Source: Gorsachius magnificus (taxonomy: Eukaryota; Chordata; Aves; Pelecaniformes; Ardeidae). From it: a stretch of 64,000 nucleotides of DNA. Of this stretch, positions 1-12,159 are shown one piece after another (position 1 is the stretch's first letter; each line of letters opens with the position of its first letter). Under the pieces are notes generated by a model. The model saw only the letters and a program-made list of their open reading frames with translations. It made no database searches and was not told the origin of the DNA. A program made the position numbers and the translations under genes. The DNA is taken from assembly GCA_034008185.1 (NCBI GenBank), contig CM067109.1, forward strand, positions 32,768,885-32,832,884, read 5' to 3'.

Positions 1-50
1 CTCAATGGTCTTGAAGGTTTTTTCCAACTTAAAAGATTATATGATTCTAT
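1..50 (+). mobile_element. CR1 LINE 3' end, cut by the window edge
   Basis: The first 50 bases resemble the 3' UTR end of CR1 (a 'tcaatggtcttgaagg' block, then 'ttttccaactt', then 'gattctat'). The same order of blocks is seen at 11909-11958 at the end of the better preserved CR1. The octamer tail is degenerate. Only the terminal part is inside the window, so the full length of the copy is unknown. Confidence 0.75.
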
Positions 51-3000
51 AATTTTAAGAAAAAGTGAATAACTTTCATGAAATGTGCATCACAAAGAGC
101 AGTTCCTAATTTCATCTCTGCTTGATACATCTAGGACGTAGCCTTTCTCTTGAGAAAAAAGAACCTCTTAAAAATCACTGTAAATGAAAACTTTTCTGGA
201 TCCCCACAACAACTGCTACTTGTTTCTCCTTCTCTTATTCATGAATATACATAATTTTGGAGGGCACACAGGAAGAACCAATAAAAAGAGATTTACTTTA
301 TACCTACCCTGTTACAGCAAACCCCAAAAGTTCCAATTATATTTTTTTTGTTCTCAACACACAGAAGGCAGTGCTGGTTTCTCTTGTGGATGTATTTTAC
401 TTCAGTAAAATATATCATCTGTGAACTTTCTTGCAAAATACAGAGAAATGAATCTTACGGGCACTTACAAGGATGGAGGATTTGTGCTGTGTCTGATCTG
501 AAATAGGGACCATCAAGTTATGAATTAACTCTACACAGCTCCCTACACATTTGAAGTCTATTTGAAATGTAAGGCTGGTAAATTACAATCATTTTAGGTA
601 ACTATCAGCTAGCTAATCTGGCTGACTCAGAGAAACTGCCCAAATGTAGTTGTGGTTGAAGCAGCTCATTGTATCTGCAGTGTATTCAAGCCGTTTAATT
701 TTTGTTGCTCAAAGACTCTGTCATACCCCAGGGATGTTCTGGAATGGTTTCATTGTAATCAGAGGCTCTATGCACATGAAGGATTTGTTAAACTCATTCT
801 GATCAGTTCATTAAAAGCTTGAATGCCATTTGAAAGCCTTCTATACTGGCTGGATTTCACTCAAAAATTCTAATTCACAATAATAAGCATAGAGTAAAAG
901 TTACAATGGGGGTGTAGAACAAACAATATCCATTTTCCTGCAATTTATCTTCTTTGAACAGTACTGTCTCTCCTGTGATGCGACCCAACAATGTACTAGT
1001 ACTCAAAAGAAGATAGATTATGTTTTTCCATTTTTTTCTCAGGTATATCTTGTATATGTATTTGTATAAAAAAAGTAACCATGAAAGATATTTCCACTCA
1101 GAATTTAGGAGGCACTCAATAAAAATTCGTAAAGCTGTGCCTCCTTTCCTCATTTAAACATCTGAGTTTTAAATCTTTGTTTTAGAATAAGCCTTCCCAG
1201 TAACAGTGAATTAACAGCATTAGGCTCTATTTAATTTCAAATCGTTTTATCCCATTAAAGAATTGGGTCATAACAATGAGTTGTAAGTGATCTTATCAAT
1301 GTCTTGTATCTAAGGGGCGAAGCAATTTCCTAGAGAAATGCATAGAACCATAAGGTTTGCATCTCTGATGACATATTGTGTTCTATATTTTCACTGTTAA
1401 GAGGCAAATAAGGTTGCTACAAAATGAAATGAACAAGGGGAAAAAACCCTGTTTACCTCCTAAAGCAAGTATCTACATCCAGTCATTATGTCTTAAAATC
1501 ATCTGATAAAATGCAAAGGAAATATTTAACCTGCCATTTCACATTTTTATGCAGGACAATTAAGACATTCATCTGTTTACAGAAGAATATAAACATGGTT
1601 GGTCTTACAAGGTCAGACAAAGGGCCAAGTGTTTTGCACTCCGTAGGGGCCAAGGCCTAGGGCAGATGTTGAAAACATGGCAAGTCCGCAGTAATATTTC
1701 TTCAGCATATGCAAAGTCCCACAAGGGACTTCCTGAAACAGAGACGGTGTCTTTGCATACACTTATAAGTCACATGCGTAATGGAGAAAATAAATTACTG
1801 TATATGATTTCCATAATCTGTTGGTAATGGGAGATGATACCTGTCCTAGGGAGACTTCCAAGGTGCTCATTTATTGGTGATGTCATCACACAAGTGTATG
1901 GAGCTCCTCTCACAAGTGTTCCAGGGCATTACAGGGGGGAGTTGGGTAATTCACTTTTTTTCTAGGTACTTTCTTGTCATATTCAGTTTGGATCTTTCAA
2001 GTTTACATAACAATCTGTGTCATAAATTAAGCTTTAATTTATGAGCTCATTGCGTTTTAAAAAAAAAAGGCAAATTAAACAGGGGCTTAATCTCCTTTGT
2101 GCAGACTAGTCTAATATGAATTCTCTAATTTGTTACTTCATGAATTAATGAATTCAGTAACCTGTGCACCTATTAGCAAAACATTTACCTAGCAGGTGGA
2201 GAGAGTGCTCATCCTTCGTCCTCCATTGTGGTGCAGGTGTCCGGGAGGCATGAAAGCCTTGTTGGTCAGGCTGCTATTGCATCCCTTTCAAAAGGTTTTT
2301 TGGATAAGATGACATATCGATGCATTTCTGTTTGGAAGTTTGGTCTAAACCATTTCCATAAGTTGGTGAACTCTGAAGAAACTGTCAGTAAGGATGCAAA
2401 GATGTAGGAGATGACAGTTGCAGGAGACAGCAGGCCGCAGGTGATAGTGGCTACGGGAGCCTGTGCCTCCTCCTGTCCAGTGTGTACTGCCTAGTGGTTG
2501 TTCTTGCTGTAACATAATGGTGCTGCTCCCAGCATGCATCATGCCCTAGCATGAGCTGTGTGTTTGGCCAAAACCTGAGCAGGACCTATGTGAAGTACCA
2601 GACCCCTTCTCCCCTTAGCCTCCTGAGTGCAAAGCATATGAACATGCCAAGCCTGAATGTGCCAACAAGTTCTAAGGAGGCATTCTGACCTGCTTCTGAT
2701 GGCTTTTGTGTCTCCTTGCAAACACTGCAAAAATGTCCTAATGACACCCATCACTGTAAAACACTCAACTGTATCTGAATAACTTAGGACACAAAATTTT
2801 GTAGAGAAAAAGATTTGGCTTTGTGCCTAGCTAAATATTAAAAAGGCATTTAGCCAAAAGGCTTGTCTATATAATTCTGTTTCTTTAGTTTTATTTCTAT
2901 TACAAAATGTTTCTATTAGTCAAACTTTGTCTTTGCTTGAGTTCCTCTCAATAGTTCAGGTCCTCTTGTCTAGCTCAAACAAAGTAGATTAATATACACA

Positions 3001-3899
3001 GGGACAGATTACTTGATAGATTCATTGCATTCGGTGATGGAGTATATTATCTAACCTTCTTCTCAGTTTCCATAGGTCCTAAATATTAAGCCATGATGTA
3101 CAAGGGAATAGACATAGACCAAGCTTTTCAAATAAGTATTATATTAGCACACCAAATGCATTTTTGGCACATCTGAACACCAAGTGAGAATATTTAACTG
3201 AATTATTTTGCTATGATCAAACTTAAAAGAAGAAATTGTAAATAATGTTTTTAGAAAGTAGTTTTAAATTGCATTTTAAAATATCTTTCATTCTTTTTAC
3301 AGCAACACAGTTTATTTAAAAGAGAAAAATTACATGAGATAAATCTAAAATTGCTTCAATATCCCCATTATCTCATCAATAACATTGAAAATATACTGTT
3401 AAGTTACTTTTTGTCATTCAGTCTTTTATTTTTATGCTTTATTTATACTTATTTGCAAAAGTGCTTATATAGTACTAAAATATTCTCATCTATAGAAGTC
3501 TAAACCAAACCAAAGTGTTTTACTGTTAAACACTGTAACTGAGTCCAGTGTTTGAAAATTCTAAGAAGGTATTTAATTTTCTCATCAGCTTTACTTCTGA
3601 GTGTCATGCTGTATATGCAAACAACATCCTGGGAGGTAGTTGCCTTTGGAAACTATTTCTTTATTCCTACTTTTATGCTTTTATATTATGATTCTTTTAT
3701 GTGTATTTAATGTTACCAGAGCCATGTAAGCCCCATATGATTTTTTTACTTGCAGGAGTCAGATAGAGCAGGTTTTATTTCATAACATAGAAACTACTTT
3801 CATATTATCAGGCATGACTGGATCCAATAGGTACGGAGAATCCCGTATTTTTCTGTATGACCTGAAGAAGCAATGCTTCCTTAAAGAGAAAAAGATGCC
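51..3899. other. AT-rich unique sequence, no gene seen
   Basis: Open frames here are all under 100 codons, as expected by chance in AT-rich DNA, and none resembles a known protein. I see no RNA gene, transposon end or long repeat. A slightly more GC-rich patch lies around 2190-2760 without a recognisable identity. Confidence 0.6.
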
Positions 3900-3937
3900 G
3901 GGGGGGGTGGTGGTGGGTGTGAGGGATGGGGGTGGGG
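3900..3937 (+). repeat. G-rich tract with G-quadruplex pattern
   Basis: Five G runs of three or more occur at 3900-3907, 3915-3917, 3923-3925, 3928-3932 and 3934-3937, with gaps of 7, 5, 2 and 1 bases. This satisfies the usual G3+N1-7 pattern for a G-quadruplex on the plus strand. Whether it folds in the cell is inference. Confidence 0.7.
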
Positions 3938-4129
3938 ATCCCTAGAATCCTAGAAAAGAAAGCCTAGAAAGGCTTTTCTTCTTGTGACTCTGGCCTTCAG
4001 ACTGCAAACTGATTCAATTCTGTCCCTGCTAGAGGCTGAAACAATGTGCTACAGTACCAAAATAAGGATGAACTACTTCTATTTACCTTGATGAAACAGG
4101 AACTCTGAAGCCTTGTTTTGACTGAGGAC

Positions 4130-4610
4130 TAATGGGTTGCTGGGAGCTCCACCAGGGAGGGATGTGTATCACAAGACACCCATCTCCCTGAGGAGACAGT
4201 TGCCCACTTCCCTCCCTTGGTGCTGATCAGGGGCTGCAGCACACCCAGTGTTTTTTGTGCTCCCTCCAGCACATGTTATTCCATCAAAGCTCCTGCAGGG
4301 GAAAAGCAGACCATAGTTTCCATGTGTCTGGCGGCTCTGGACCTGGTGCGCCACCAGAAAGAACTGTAGAGACCCTTCCCCTTTCTGTTTGTATCCTGAG
4401 TGTTTCCTTCGGAGGACAACCTACCAGACCACACTTGCTTGAGAAAAGACAACAGTCTTAAACCCCTCTGTTGCACTTGTTTATTTGGAGAGCTTTTTGT
4501 TAGTATTTTCTGTGCTGTCCAGTCTAAGTATGTTGCACTGTCAATCTTTCTGTTGGATTGATCCATTTCTGCCAGCAACCCTAGCTAATAAAAAGGATAC
4601 ATACAGAAAT
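4130..4610. other. GC-richer block of unknown origin
   Basis: This stretch is clearly richer in G+C than its AT-rich flanks and ends near an AATAAA-like 'taataaaaagg' at about 4584. It could be an old retroviral LTR or other decayed repeat, or a conserved element. I do not recognise it and found no terminal inverted repeat, target duplication or coding similarity. The 60-100 codon frames inside it run on both strands and look like chance. Confidence 0.35.
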
Positions 4611-4931
4611 GATAAAATAAAGAACTTTTGTGTGATTGGCAATATATGTGAGCATTCAGTCAGATTTGGAGAAGAGAACAATATTATCTTTCTTATACAT
4701 ATTTACACATCCAAAGTTCAGTTTTACAATGTTAATGAATGCTCTTAAAGGACTCTGCTTTTACACACATTAACATCTGAAACAGCTTTCTGTCTTGTAA
4801 ACTTGCAGATGACTGCCAAGCCCCAGGTACAAGATATTTCTTTCTTCCCTTACTCTAACTCCCTGTAGGTTTTTCTCGAAGCTGCTTCCAGCCCAAAGGA
4901 ATCACTATTTTTAATGCAGTTTTGAAAAATG

Positions 4932-5070
4932 CTCCCCTTCCCCTTCTCCTTCCCCTTTCTCTCTCTCCTTTGTTCCTTCCTTCTCTCCCTCCTTCTTCCT
5001 CCCACTTCCCTCTTCCTCTCTTTCTCCCTCCCCCTCTCCCTCTCCCTTCCCCTTTCCCTCTTCCTCTCTC
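4932..5070 (+). repeat. Polypyrimidine (CCTT-rich) tract
   Basis: Of 139 bases, 137 are C or T on the plus strand; the only purines are a G at 4972 and an A at 5004. The tract is built from irregular CTTCCC, CTCCCT and CTCTTC units. Such tracts can adopt triplex (H-DNA) structures and mutate quickly. The 98- and 78-codon frames crossing it reflect its composition and are not genes. Confidence 0.9.
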
Positions 5071-5089
5071 ATTTTGTGGTCTCTCGGAA

Positions 5090-8000
5090 AGTGAAATCTG
5101 TCGTGATGTCTTCATGGAATATCTAATTCTCCACAGCAATATACACCTCAAAACATGATCTTATTTAGAATGCCATGTTTTTCTGATCTAATCACAAAAA
5201 GGATTTTCAAATTAGTCAGTTTAGGGAGATTTCTCGAATGGTTACTCAGATATCCAAAAGAAAACTGCAATTATGAATTAGAGAGACTGCTTTTGTGTAG
5301 GTAATGTCTAAAGATATAAAATCTTACATCAATTCCTATAAATGAATGGCCAAAAATATTACACAAGTATAAGCAATAGAAGTTGTCTTGTAAAAGATCT
5401 ACTTTGGAAAAATAAACTTTACAGGAGAAAACTATAAATCTTATTAACACTAAAAGCAGAATTGCAGGATATTTTGTGGCAGGCAGTGAGCAGGGAAAGG
5501 AACAGAATGGCTACAAACAGGCAGGAAGCATCTACCACACTTGTGCACATTTATCTGTCTAAGATTCAGTGGTTGCTTCAGAAGGAGAGACTACTCAGGA
5601 GGCTTTCTTCATGTACTGTTTTACCACTATGATTTAAATAGCACGTGCTGCTGGTTTTTAAGATCAAGAATGATGATGGCATCGGTAAGGTGATGTGAAC
5701 AAATGAGCTTCAGCTACATCATATTTTAATATTGCTGCACATTAGGATGAACCAGACAGTGACTGTTCTGTATGATTGTTCCCACTCTATTCTAATTTTA
5801 CTCCTGTTCTTACTAAGATGAATCACCAATCATTTCCCATTGAAGTGTGGGGTCATCTATGTCTAGTCCATCGTTTTGTAGTGATTGTTAACAGGACTCA
5901 TAGCAGCCCAAGAATATTACTCACTTTCTCAAGTAGCTCCTTTATGAATTGTTTCTCACACAAAGAAAAAGCACCTGCTTGGTTTATCCTATCACCTATG
6001 TGAGCTCTGCTTGAGGTCAATTTTTTGCAGAACCACCTTTATGTTCAATCAGTTGCATTTACTTCAAGGATAATGTGGTGTATATTTTTTGGCTTGTAAG
6101 AGAATGAAGGAAGTAACTTTCAAGGAAATAAGTCTAGCAGCAGAATTGCCATTGACAAAAAAGTCTATTTATGAGTCTGTGCTTCTGTACACAGGTATAT
6201 GTGCTGCAATAGAGGAAAAGAGTTTCTTAGGAGAAAACTATAAAATTAACTAAAATACCTTGTGAATGTACAGATATCTAGGGAAATACTCTTAGAAATA
6301 TGTTAACTGTGTATATTGAAAATTTCCAAATAATAGGAAATCAGCATGCATTTCATTTGACCTTTCCTAAAATTGACTTTTTCTGTCATTTAAAACATAG
6401 AAATTGCTTGTGGAACTCTAGATATGAAATATTCCCAGGATCTCTTATTTCAGTTTCCTTCCTCAATTAAGGGGTGAAATGATCTTTAATGAAAGATGAA
6501 AGTCCTCAGTCTGAAATGTAGGAAACACTGTTTTGAGTAGGCTCAGTGACATTAAAAGACACTATATTATTTGGCAGCTGAGTGCTAAAGTCCATCTCCA
6601 AAATTTGGGATAGCAAAGCAGAGACTGAGATTATTTTTATTTAGCTTGACCTCTTTTTCTCCTGTGGGTTATGGCAGTTACAAGGGCATCTCCTTAAAGT
6701 ACAGGAGGCTAATTCCAAATATAAGTGAAAGTGGAAAATTCTGCCTTGTTTAATAAGTGTATAATATTCCTTACACATCCTCATGTTCAGTATTTGAAAG
6801 TAAACAATGTTAGCATTTTTAATTACTTGTATTGTAAAAAAGATAATCATAAATCAAAAATCACGCTTCTGGTTGCATGATAATTACAAATAAGTGAGTC
6901 ACTTTTAAGATTCAAGTACATGTTATTTTGTCTTTAAGATTGAAGAACAGGCACATTACCTTATCAGGTGCTAAATTCAGTCTTAGTTAAGCTTGATTTT
7001 AATAACTCTGTAGAAATGACTTTTTTCTAGGGAGTAAGGGCTGGCATTCCCTCTTATGTTGATGGCTCTTAGTCAGCTACTGAACTTGAGGGGTTCAATT
7101 CCATATTCTGAGTGAGGGGATTTAAATCAAAAAGGTAGCCTATGTACATACATATAAGCAGGAGAAAGGACTGAGACATTCTTACAGAAAAATCCTCTGT
7201 CCTTTGTATATGCCAGAGATTGTAGTGGAAAGTAGTCTTGTATTTTCTTTTCATGCTGGTATATATTGCAAGACAAAATCTAATCTGTATGTATAATGCT
7301 ATAATTAGAGTTATGGAAAATGTTGTTGGTTTAAAACCCTTTGTTTATTTGCAAAAGGACTTAAATCCCAGGTTTTTTATATATTTTTTTCTTCCCTAGC
7401 CTACAGTCCCTCAAGACCTGTGTCCAGGTAAGAAATAGTTCACATCACAGCTAGTTTGAAACTGTGCATGCAGTTACTTGGCAACCAAAATAGACCTGCA
7501 ATTAGCTAGTCATTTGTATGAGCTGATTGTTTTTTCTAGAGTTTTGTTTGCTTTTGTTTTACTGAGGGTGCTATCTTGAACCACTTTCCCCTATCCAGTT
7601 CCTGTTCTTTTAGAAAACAGTTAATGCAAAAGTTACTTCAGAAGTAAGGAGAGGGCAGAATTGGCAGCGTAAGTATACAGGTTTCAGTTCCAAGCAACAG
7701 TGTAATAGATCTAGCATTTTCAATAAATTTACTTTTTTGTTAACACTTAGATATGACAAGCCAATATTATTTCCTTTTATGATGTTTTTGATCTATCGGC
7801 AGGTCAAAAGAAAAACTTTCCTGATGTTTGTCATCTGCTAAGGCCTTGACAAGTTCTTTGTCTGAGCATACGTTCTGAAATTTTGGCATGGTGCAACACT
7901 TAATAGCATACAGCAGTCTCCACTGCCATGTTAAAGCTGTGTGGAGAAGCAGTTTACTGCGTGGCACACCACTAAATGCTTGGGAGAACAGATTGTTTAT

Positions 8001-9970
8001 GCTGATGATCCTGATGCTCCCAGTGGCCCCTGAAAAGCACTTTTTTACTAGTGTCATTGCCACTTTGTGAAGTTGAGAATTGTCACTCATTTTGTCATTC
8101 TGTGCCAAAAAAATCCTACTCCTCTTTCTGAAACACAGAATGTAAAAGCAGGCCACTGAACGTTAGTGGTGACTGCATAAGATTGAAATCTATAAGCGGC
8201 ACAGAAGTAAAGAAAGAAAAGAGCAGAACCACATTTTTCACTGAGGTATTTTTCTCCATTTTGAGAAAATGTGCTACTCAGACCTCACTGTGTTACATAT
8301 GCCAACATATAGAGTCTTTTTTTTTTTTTTTCTATGTTAAAATAGGAATTCATGATGATGGAAACCAAATGTTCAAAGGTAAACCATATTTGTGCATTGC
8401 ATGTTGGAAACACTTCTAAAGAACAATAGAAGTAAGCAAGGCTTCTGACAAAACCAGTGTTTACATGGATTACCTCTGGTGTATTGTGGCAGCCTCATTA
8501 ATTTAAAAAGAAATTATTAAAAATGGTGAATCTCGGTTTTATAAAAATTTCTTAAGAAATCATAATAAATTCAGAGAGGAGGAGTTTAAGACAGGAATGG
8601 ATTTTCAACACTATTTTTTTTAATGGTTTGACATATTCCTTTTCAATGAATTAATCTTAAAAGAACCTCAAGAGATCTGAGCAATTTGATATGCAGGCTA
8701 AGAATCACTTTTCCAACTAATATTTATTTTTCAGAAAGGTGCAAGAGTATAGCATCATTATTTGATTGATTTTTCTTTTGGAATAAATAAGATTGTGTAG
8801 TCTAATTTTCAGCATTGTTTTCAATGTAGAGTACAGATGGAAAAAATAGCATAAATAGTTTTTAAACTAAAAAAACGACATACAAGATACAGCTTCAAAG
8901 TGTGGAATCACTTGAGAGGAGAACATGAAATTTATATATTTTTAGAACTTTTTTCATTTTATTATTCTAGAATGAATTGGCTTTGGGAATTTAGAGCTCT
9001 GTGACAGTTGAGAGGAATGAATTGTCATGCTGACTTTTATGATAAAAGATTCAATTTTTCAATTGTTTTGACTTCTAAAATTTTAAACACTCACTTAGCA
9101 TGAGATAGATAATGGTTATTTGTCATATAGAAAATATGACTTGGATTTATAAAATTAGTTCACATTTTTTATTCCTTGCCTTGCACCTCTAGAGTGATTT
9201 TATTCTAGTTGCATATGCTTTTGGAATAAAAGCTACCAGCCCTCCTAATAGATAAGTATACTTGAAATCACAACCTCTTGTATAAGCAGAGGAAGTGACA
9301 TATATACACACAAGTACACACATACAATGCTGTCAGAGCCTCGCCAGGAGTAGTACATTTGAACCAAACACTTCCAGCAGTAACATTATTCCTGGAACTA
9401 CTGCCTTCTGGGAATATGGTTAGAGGTAGGGACATAAATAACATTAGAAAGATATTATACCTAATAAATAGAACAAAGTTCTGATCCCAAGCAGAAGCTG
9501 CATAGCTGATACTAGCTAACTGCGTGGCCCAAATCATGTTAGTGTTAGCTCAGCTTAGGCGAGAATCAAGTTTTCCTCCCTCCTGCTTGTCACCCACTGC
9601 CAGCCACGTGCCAGCGCTACCAACCAGAAGGAGCATTCTTAGTATTTGAGTAATAGTGCCTAAAAATGCCAATTTGGGGGAAACATGTCAGCAACAGAAT
9701 TAGGTTTTTGTTATCTTTTTTTGCAAAGAACGATAATGTTTATAACATAACAGTTTTTAACGTATGGCAAGTACACTAAAGCTGAGTCCCAAGCCTTCTT
9801 TTTTTGTATGTCTTGCAGCAGTTTTTATTTCTTTTGAAATACATGATCTGAAATGTCATATAAAACTAACCTGCAGACCTCTAGAGAAGACATGCCCTAA
9901 ATGTATAGTTAGTAATCTAAGGAAACTTGTTACCCACGACTCCTGTTGACACAGATACTTTAACTCATAA
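5090..9970. other. AT-rich unique sequence, no gene seen
   Basis: No coding similarity, RNA gene or recognisable transposon was found. The longest frame is 129 codons on the minus strand at 7767-8156; one frame of that size is expected by chance in this amount of AT-rich DNA. A short T run sits near 8317-8330. Confidence 0.6.
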
Positions 9971-10010
9971 TTTCCCTTAGTTGCAGTTTTACTACTGCGA
10001 CTAAGGGAAA
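9971..10010. repeat. 17-bp inverted repeat at the 5' junction of a CR1
   Basis: The left arm 9971-9987 and right arm 9994-10010 are reverse complements over 17 bp with one mismatch (T at 9982 against the C expected from G at 9999), separated by a 6-base loop. The right arm is CR1 coding sequence: it reads LRLREKRR in the ORF2 frame. The left arm is therefore an inverted copy of the first bases of the truncated element. Confidence 0.85.
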
Positions 10011-10396
10011 AAAGAAGAGCTTACCAGCTCTGGAAGAAGGGGCAGGCAACCCAAGGAGAGTACAGGGATCTTGTCAGGTCATGCAGAGAGGAAATTAGAA
10101 AGGCAAAAGCCCAGCTGGTTTTTAACCTGGCCACTGTTGTAAGGGATAATAAGAAAAGTTTTTATAAATATGTTAACAGCAAAAAGAGAGCCAGGGAGAA
10201 ACTCCATCCTCTAGTGGATGAAAGGGGGAACATTGCCACTAAAGATGAGGAAAAGGCTGAGATACTCAACGCCTTCTTTGCCTCGGTCTTTAATGGCCCG
10301 ACAAGTTATCCCCAGGGTACCCAGCCTCCTGAGCTGGAAGATGGGGACAGAGAGTGGAATGAACCCCCCATAATCCAGGAGGAAGCAGTCTTTGAC
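9995..10396 (+). pseudogene. CR1 ORF2 linker region upstream of the reverse transcriptase (frame-shifted)
   Basis: Read in the frame that starts at 9995, the sequence is open from the 5' truncation point. It matches the CR1 ORF2 segment between endonuclease and reverse transcriptase: a basic stretch (KRRAYQLWKKGQ), then YRDLVRSCREEIRKAKAQL, then KKSFYKYVNSK, then EEKAEILNAFFASVF. The CR1 at 45.1-45.5 kb shows the same order (REYRDA-type motif, FYRYISRK, EEKAEVLNTFFASVF). The frame is lost at about 10396, where one base appears to be missing between 'gac' and 'tgcta', and reading then ends at 10459. Restoring register there would join it to the downstream frame. There is no start codon near the truncated 5' end, so it is not expected to be translated. 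Confidence 0.85.
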
Positions 10397-10425
10397 TGCT
10401 ATGCCACCTGGACATCCACAAGTCT

Positions 10426-11874
10426 ATGGGGCCGGATGGGATCCACCCAAGAGTGCTGAAGGAGTTGGCAGAAGAGCTTGCCAAGCCACTCTCTATCATT
10501 TATCAGCAGTCCTGGAGAACAGGGGAGGTCCCAGATGACTGGAGGTTGGCAAATGTGATGCCTCTCTTCAAGAAGGGCCGGAAGGAGGATCCGGGGAACT
10601 ACAGACCAGTCAGCCTGACCTCGGTACCGGGGAAAATTATGGAGCGGTTTATCTTGAGTGTGCTCACCAGGCACATGGAGGACAATCAGGGGATCAGGCC
10701 CAGTCAGCATGGGTTCACGAAAGGCAAGTCTTGCCTAACCAACCTGATTTCCTTCTATGACCAGGTGACCCGCCTGGTAGATGAGGGAAAGGCTGTGGAT
10801 GTTGTCAACCTGGACTTCAGCAAAGCCTTTGACACAGTCTCCCATAGCATTCTCCTGGAGAAGCTGGCAGTTCATGGCCTAGATGGATGTACTCTTCGCT
10901 GGGTTAAAAACTGGCTGCATGGCCGAGCCCAGAGAGTCGTGGTGAATGGAGCTAAATCCAGTTGGCGGCCAGTCACAAGCGGTGTTCCCCAGGGCTCAGT
11001 TCTAGGGTCGGTCTTGTTTAATATCTTTATCAATGACCTGGACAAAGGGATTGAGTGTGCCCTCAGTAAATTTGCAGATGACGCCAAACTGGGTGGTAGT
11101 GTTGATCTGCTGGAGGGGAGGAGGGCTCTGCAGAGGGACCAGGACAGGCTGGATCGATGGGCCAAGGCCAATTGTATGAGGTTCAACAAGGCCAAGTGCC
11201 GGGTCCTGCACTTTGGTCACAACAACCCCATGCAGCGCTACAGGCTTGGGGAAGAGTGGCTGGAAAGCTGCCTGGTGGAAAAAGACCTGGGGGTACTGGT
11301 TGACAGCCGCCTGAATATGAGCCAGCAGTGTGCCCAGGTGGCCAAGAAGGCCAATGGCATCCTGGCCTGTATCAGGAATAGTGTGGCCAGCAGGAGTAGG
11401 GAAGTGATCGTGCCCCTGTACTCGGTGCTGGTGAGGCCGCACCTCGAATACGGTGTTCAGTTTTGGGCCCCTCACTACAAGAAAGATGTGGCATTGCTGG
11501 AGCATGTCCAGAGGAGAGCAACCAAGCTGGTGAGGGGTCTGGAACACAAGTCATACAAGGAGAGGCTGAGGGAACTGGGGTTATTTAGCCTGGAGAAGAG
11601 GAGGCTGAGGGGAGACCTTATAGCCCTCTACTACTGCCTGACAGGAGGTTGTAGTGAGGTGGGGGTCAGCCTCTTCTCCCTGGTAACAGACAATAGGATG
11701 AGGGGGAATGGCTTGAAGCTGCACCAGGGCAGGTTTAGGCTAGACATTAGGAAAAACTTCTTCACCGAGAGGGTTGTCAGGCTCTGGAATGGGCTGTCCA
11801 GGGAGGTGGTGGAGTCCTCATCCCTGGAGGTATTTAAAAGACGGATAGATGAGGTGCTTAAGGACATGGTTTAG
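10426..11874 (+). CDS. CR1 ORF2 reverse transcriptase, 482-codon uninterrupted frame
   Basis: The frame encodes the reverse-transcriptase part of CR1 ORF2, the enzyme that copies LINE RNA into DNA at the target site. Visible landmarks are [12 protein letters not shown] (residues 55-66), HGFTKGKS (95-102), LDFSKAFD with the first catalytic Asp (129-136), [10 protein letters not shown] (185-194) and FADD (216-219), the CR1 form of the YxDD box. The C-terminal region includes [20 protein letters not shown] and the [12 protein letters not shown] motif typical of CR1. The listed Met is simply the first in-frame ATG; homology continues upstream in this frame to the frameshift near 10396. The stop at 11872-11874 lies at the usual place just before the 3' UTR. 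All catalytic landmarks are intact, but the copy lacks ORF1, endonuclease and promoter, so expression is unlikely. Antisense frames across it are shadows. Confidence 0.93.
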   Translation: MGPDGIHPRVLKELAEELAKPLSIIYQQSWRTGEVPDDWRLANVMPLFKKGRKEDPGNYRPVSLTSVPGKIMERFILSVLTRHMEDNQGIRPSQHGFTKGKSCLTNLISFYDQVTRLVDEGKAVDVVNLDFSKAFDTVSHSILLEKLAVHGLDGCTLRWVKNWLHGRAQRVVVNGAKSSWRPVTSGVPQGSVLGSVLFNIFINDLDKGIECALSKFADDAKLGGSVDLLEGRRALQRDQDRLDRWAKANCMRFNKAKCRVLHFGHNNPMQRYRLGEEWLESCLVEKDLGVLVDSRLNMSQQCAQVAKKANGILACIRNSVASRSREVIVPLYSVLVRPHLEYGVQFWAPHYKKDVALLEHVQRRATKLVRGLEHKSYKERLRELGLFSLEKRRLRGDLIALYYCLTGGCSEVGVSLFSLVTDNRMRGNGLKLHQGRFRLDIRKNFFTERVVRLWNGLSREVVESSSLEVFKRRIDEVLKDMV

Positions 11875-12159
11875 TGGTGGGATGGCAGTGCTAGGTTAAC
11901 GGTTGGACTCGATGATCTTAAAGGTCTTTTCCAACCGAGATGATTCTATGATTCTATGAAATCGTACTATATTCTTATTTTTATTTTGTTACCTTTTTTG
12001 CCACCTCCCACTGCCTATAGAGAAAGAATACCTGGAAGGAAACATTCATCTGAACAGTTTACAAAAAGTTCCCAGTAGAGTTCAATTTGAGTTTTGGCTA
12101 GAGGCCTGGAGAAGTAATGCAGCCTTGTGCTTTTAAAATGTTGATTGGATTGACAAACA

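Larger units (their letters stand above)
9994..11958 (+). mobile_element. CR1 LINE, 5'-truncated, with nearly intact reverse transcriptase
   Basis: This is a 2-kb CR1 retrotransposon copy. It begins inside ORF2, downstream of where the endonuclease domain would end, and runs to a complete 3' end made of two perfect ATTCTATG octamers (11943-11958). The 3' UTR has the 'ttggactcgatgatctta' type end, unlike the CR1 at 43-47 kb, so it belongs to a different subfamily. The region upstream of the reverse transcriptase is intact in one frame and the rest in another, with one frameshift between. Severe 5' truncation is normal for CR1. I see no convincing target-site duplication, also usual for CR1. 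The long open frame suggests a fairly young insertion. Confidence 0.95.

Noticed and set aside
4855..5158. 98-codon minus-strand and 78-codon plus-strand frames with Arg/Gly/Glu-rich or Pro/Leu-rich sequence
   Set aside because: They are products of the polypyrimidine tract composition and occur in several frames at once.
7094..7104. gggttcaattcc resembling a tRNA T loop / B box
   Set aside because: No acceptor stem, A box or cloverleaf could be formed from the surrounding 80 bases.
7767..8156. 129-codon minus-strand open frame, the longest outside transposons
   Set aside because: No recognisable motif or domain. About one frame of this length is expected by chance in 64 kb of this composition, and there is no splice or regulatory context.
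10290..11867. Antisense frames of 60-181 codons across the CR1 reverse transcriptase
   Set aside because: They are shadows of the sense coding sequence, with no independent motif.
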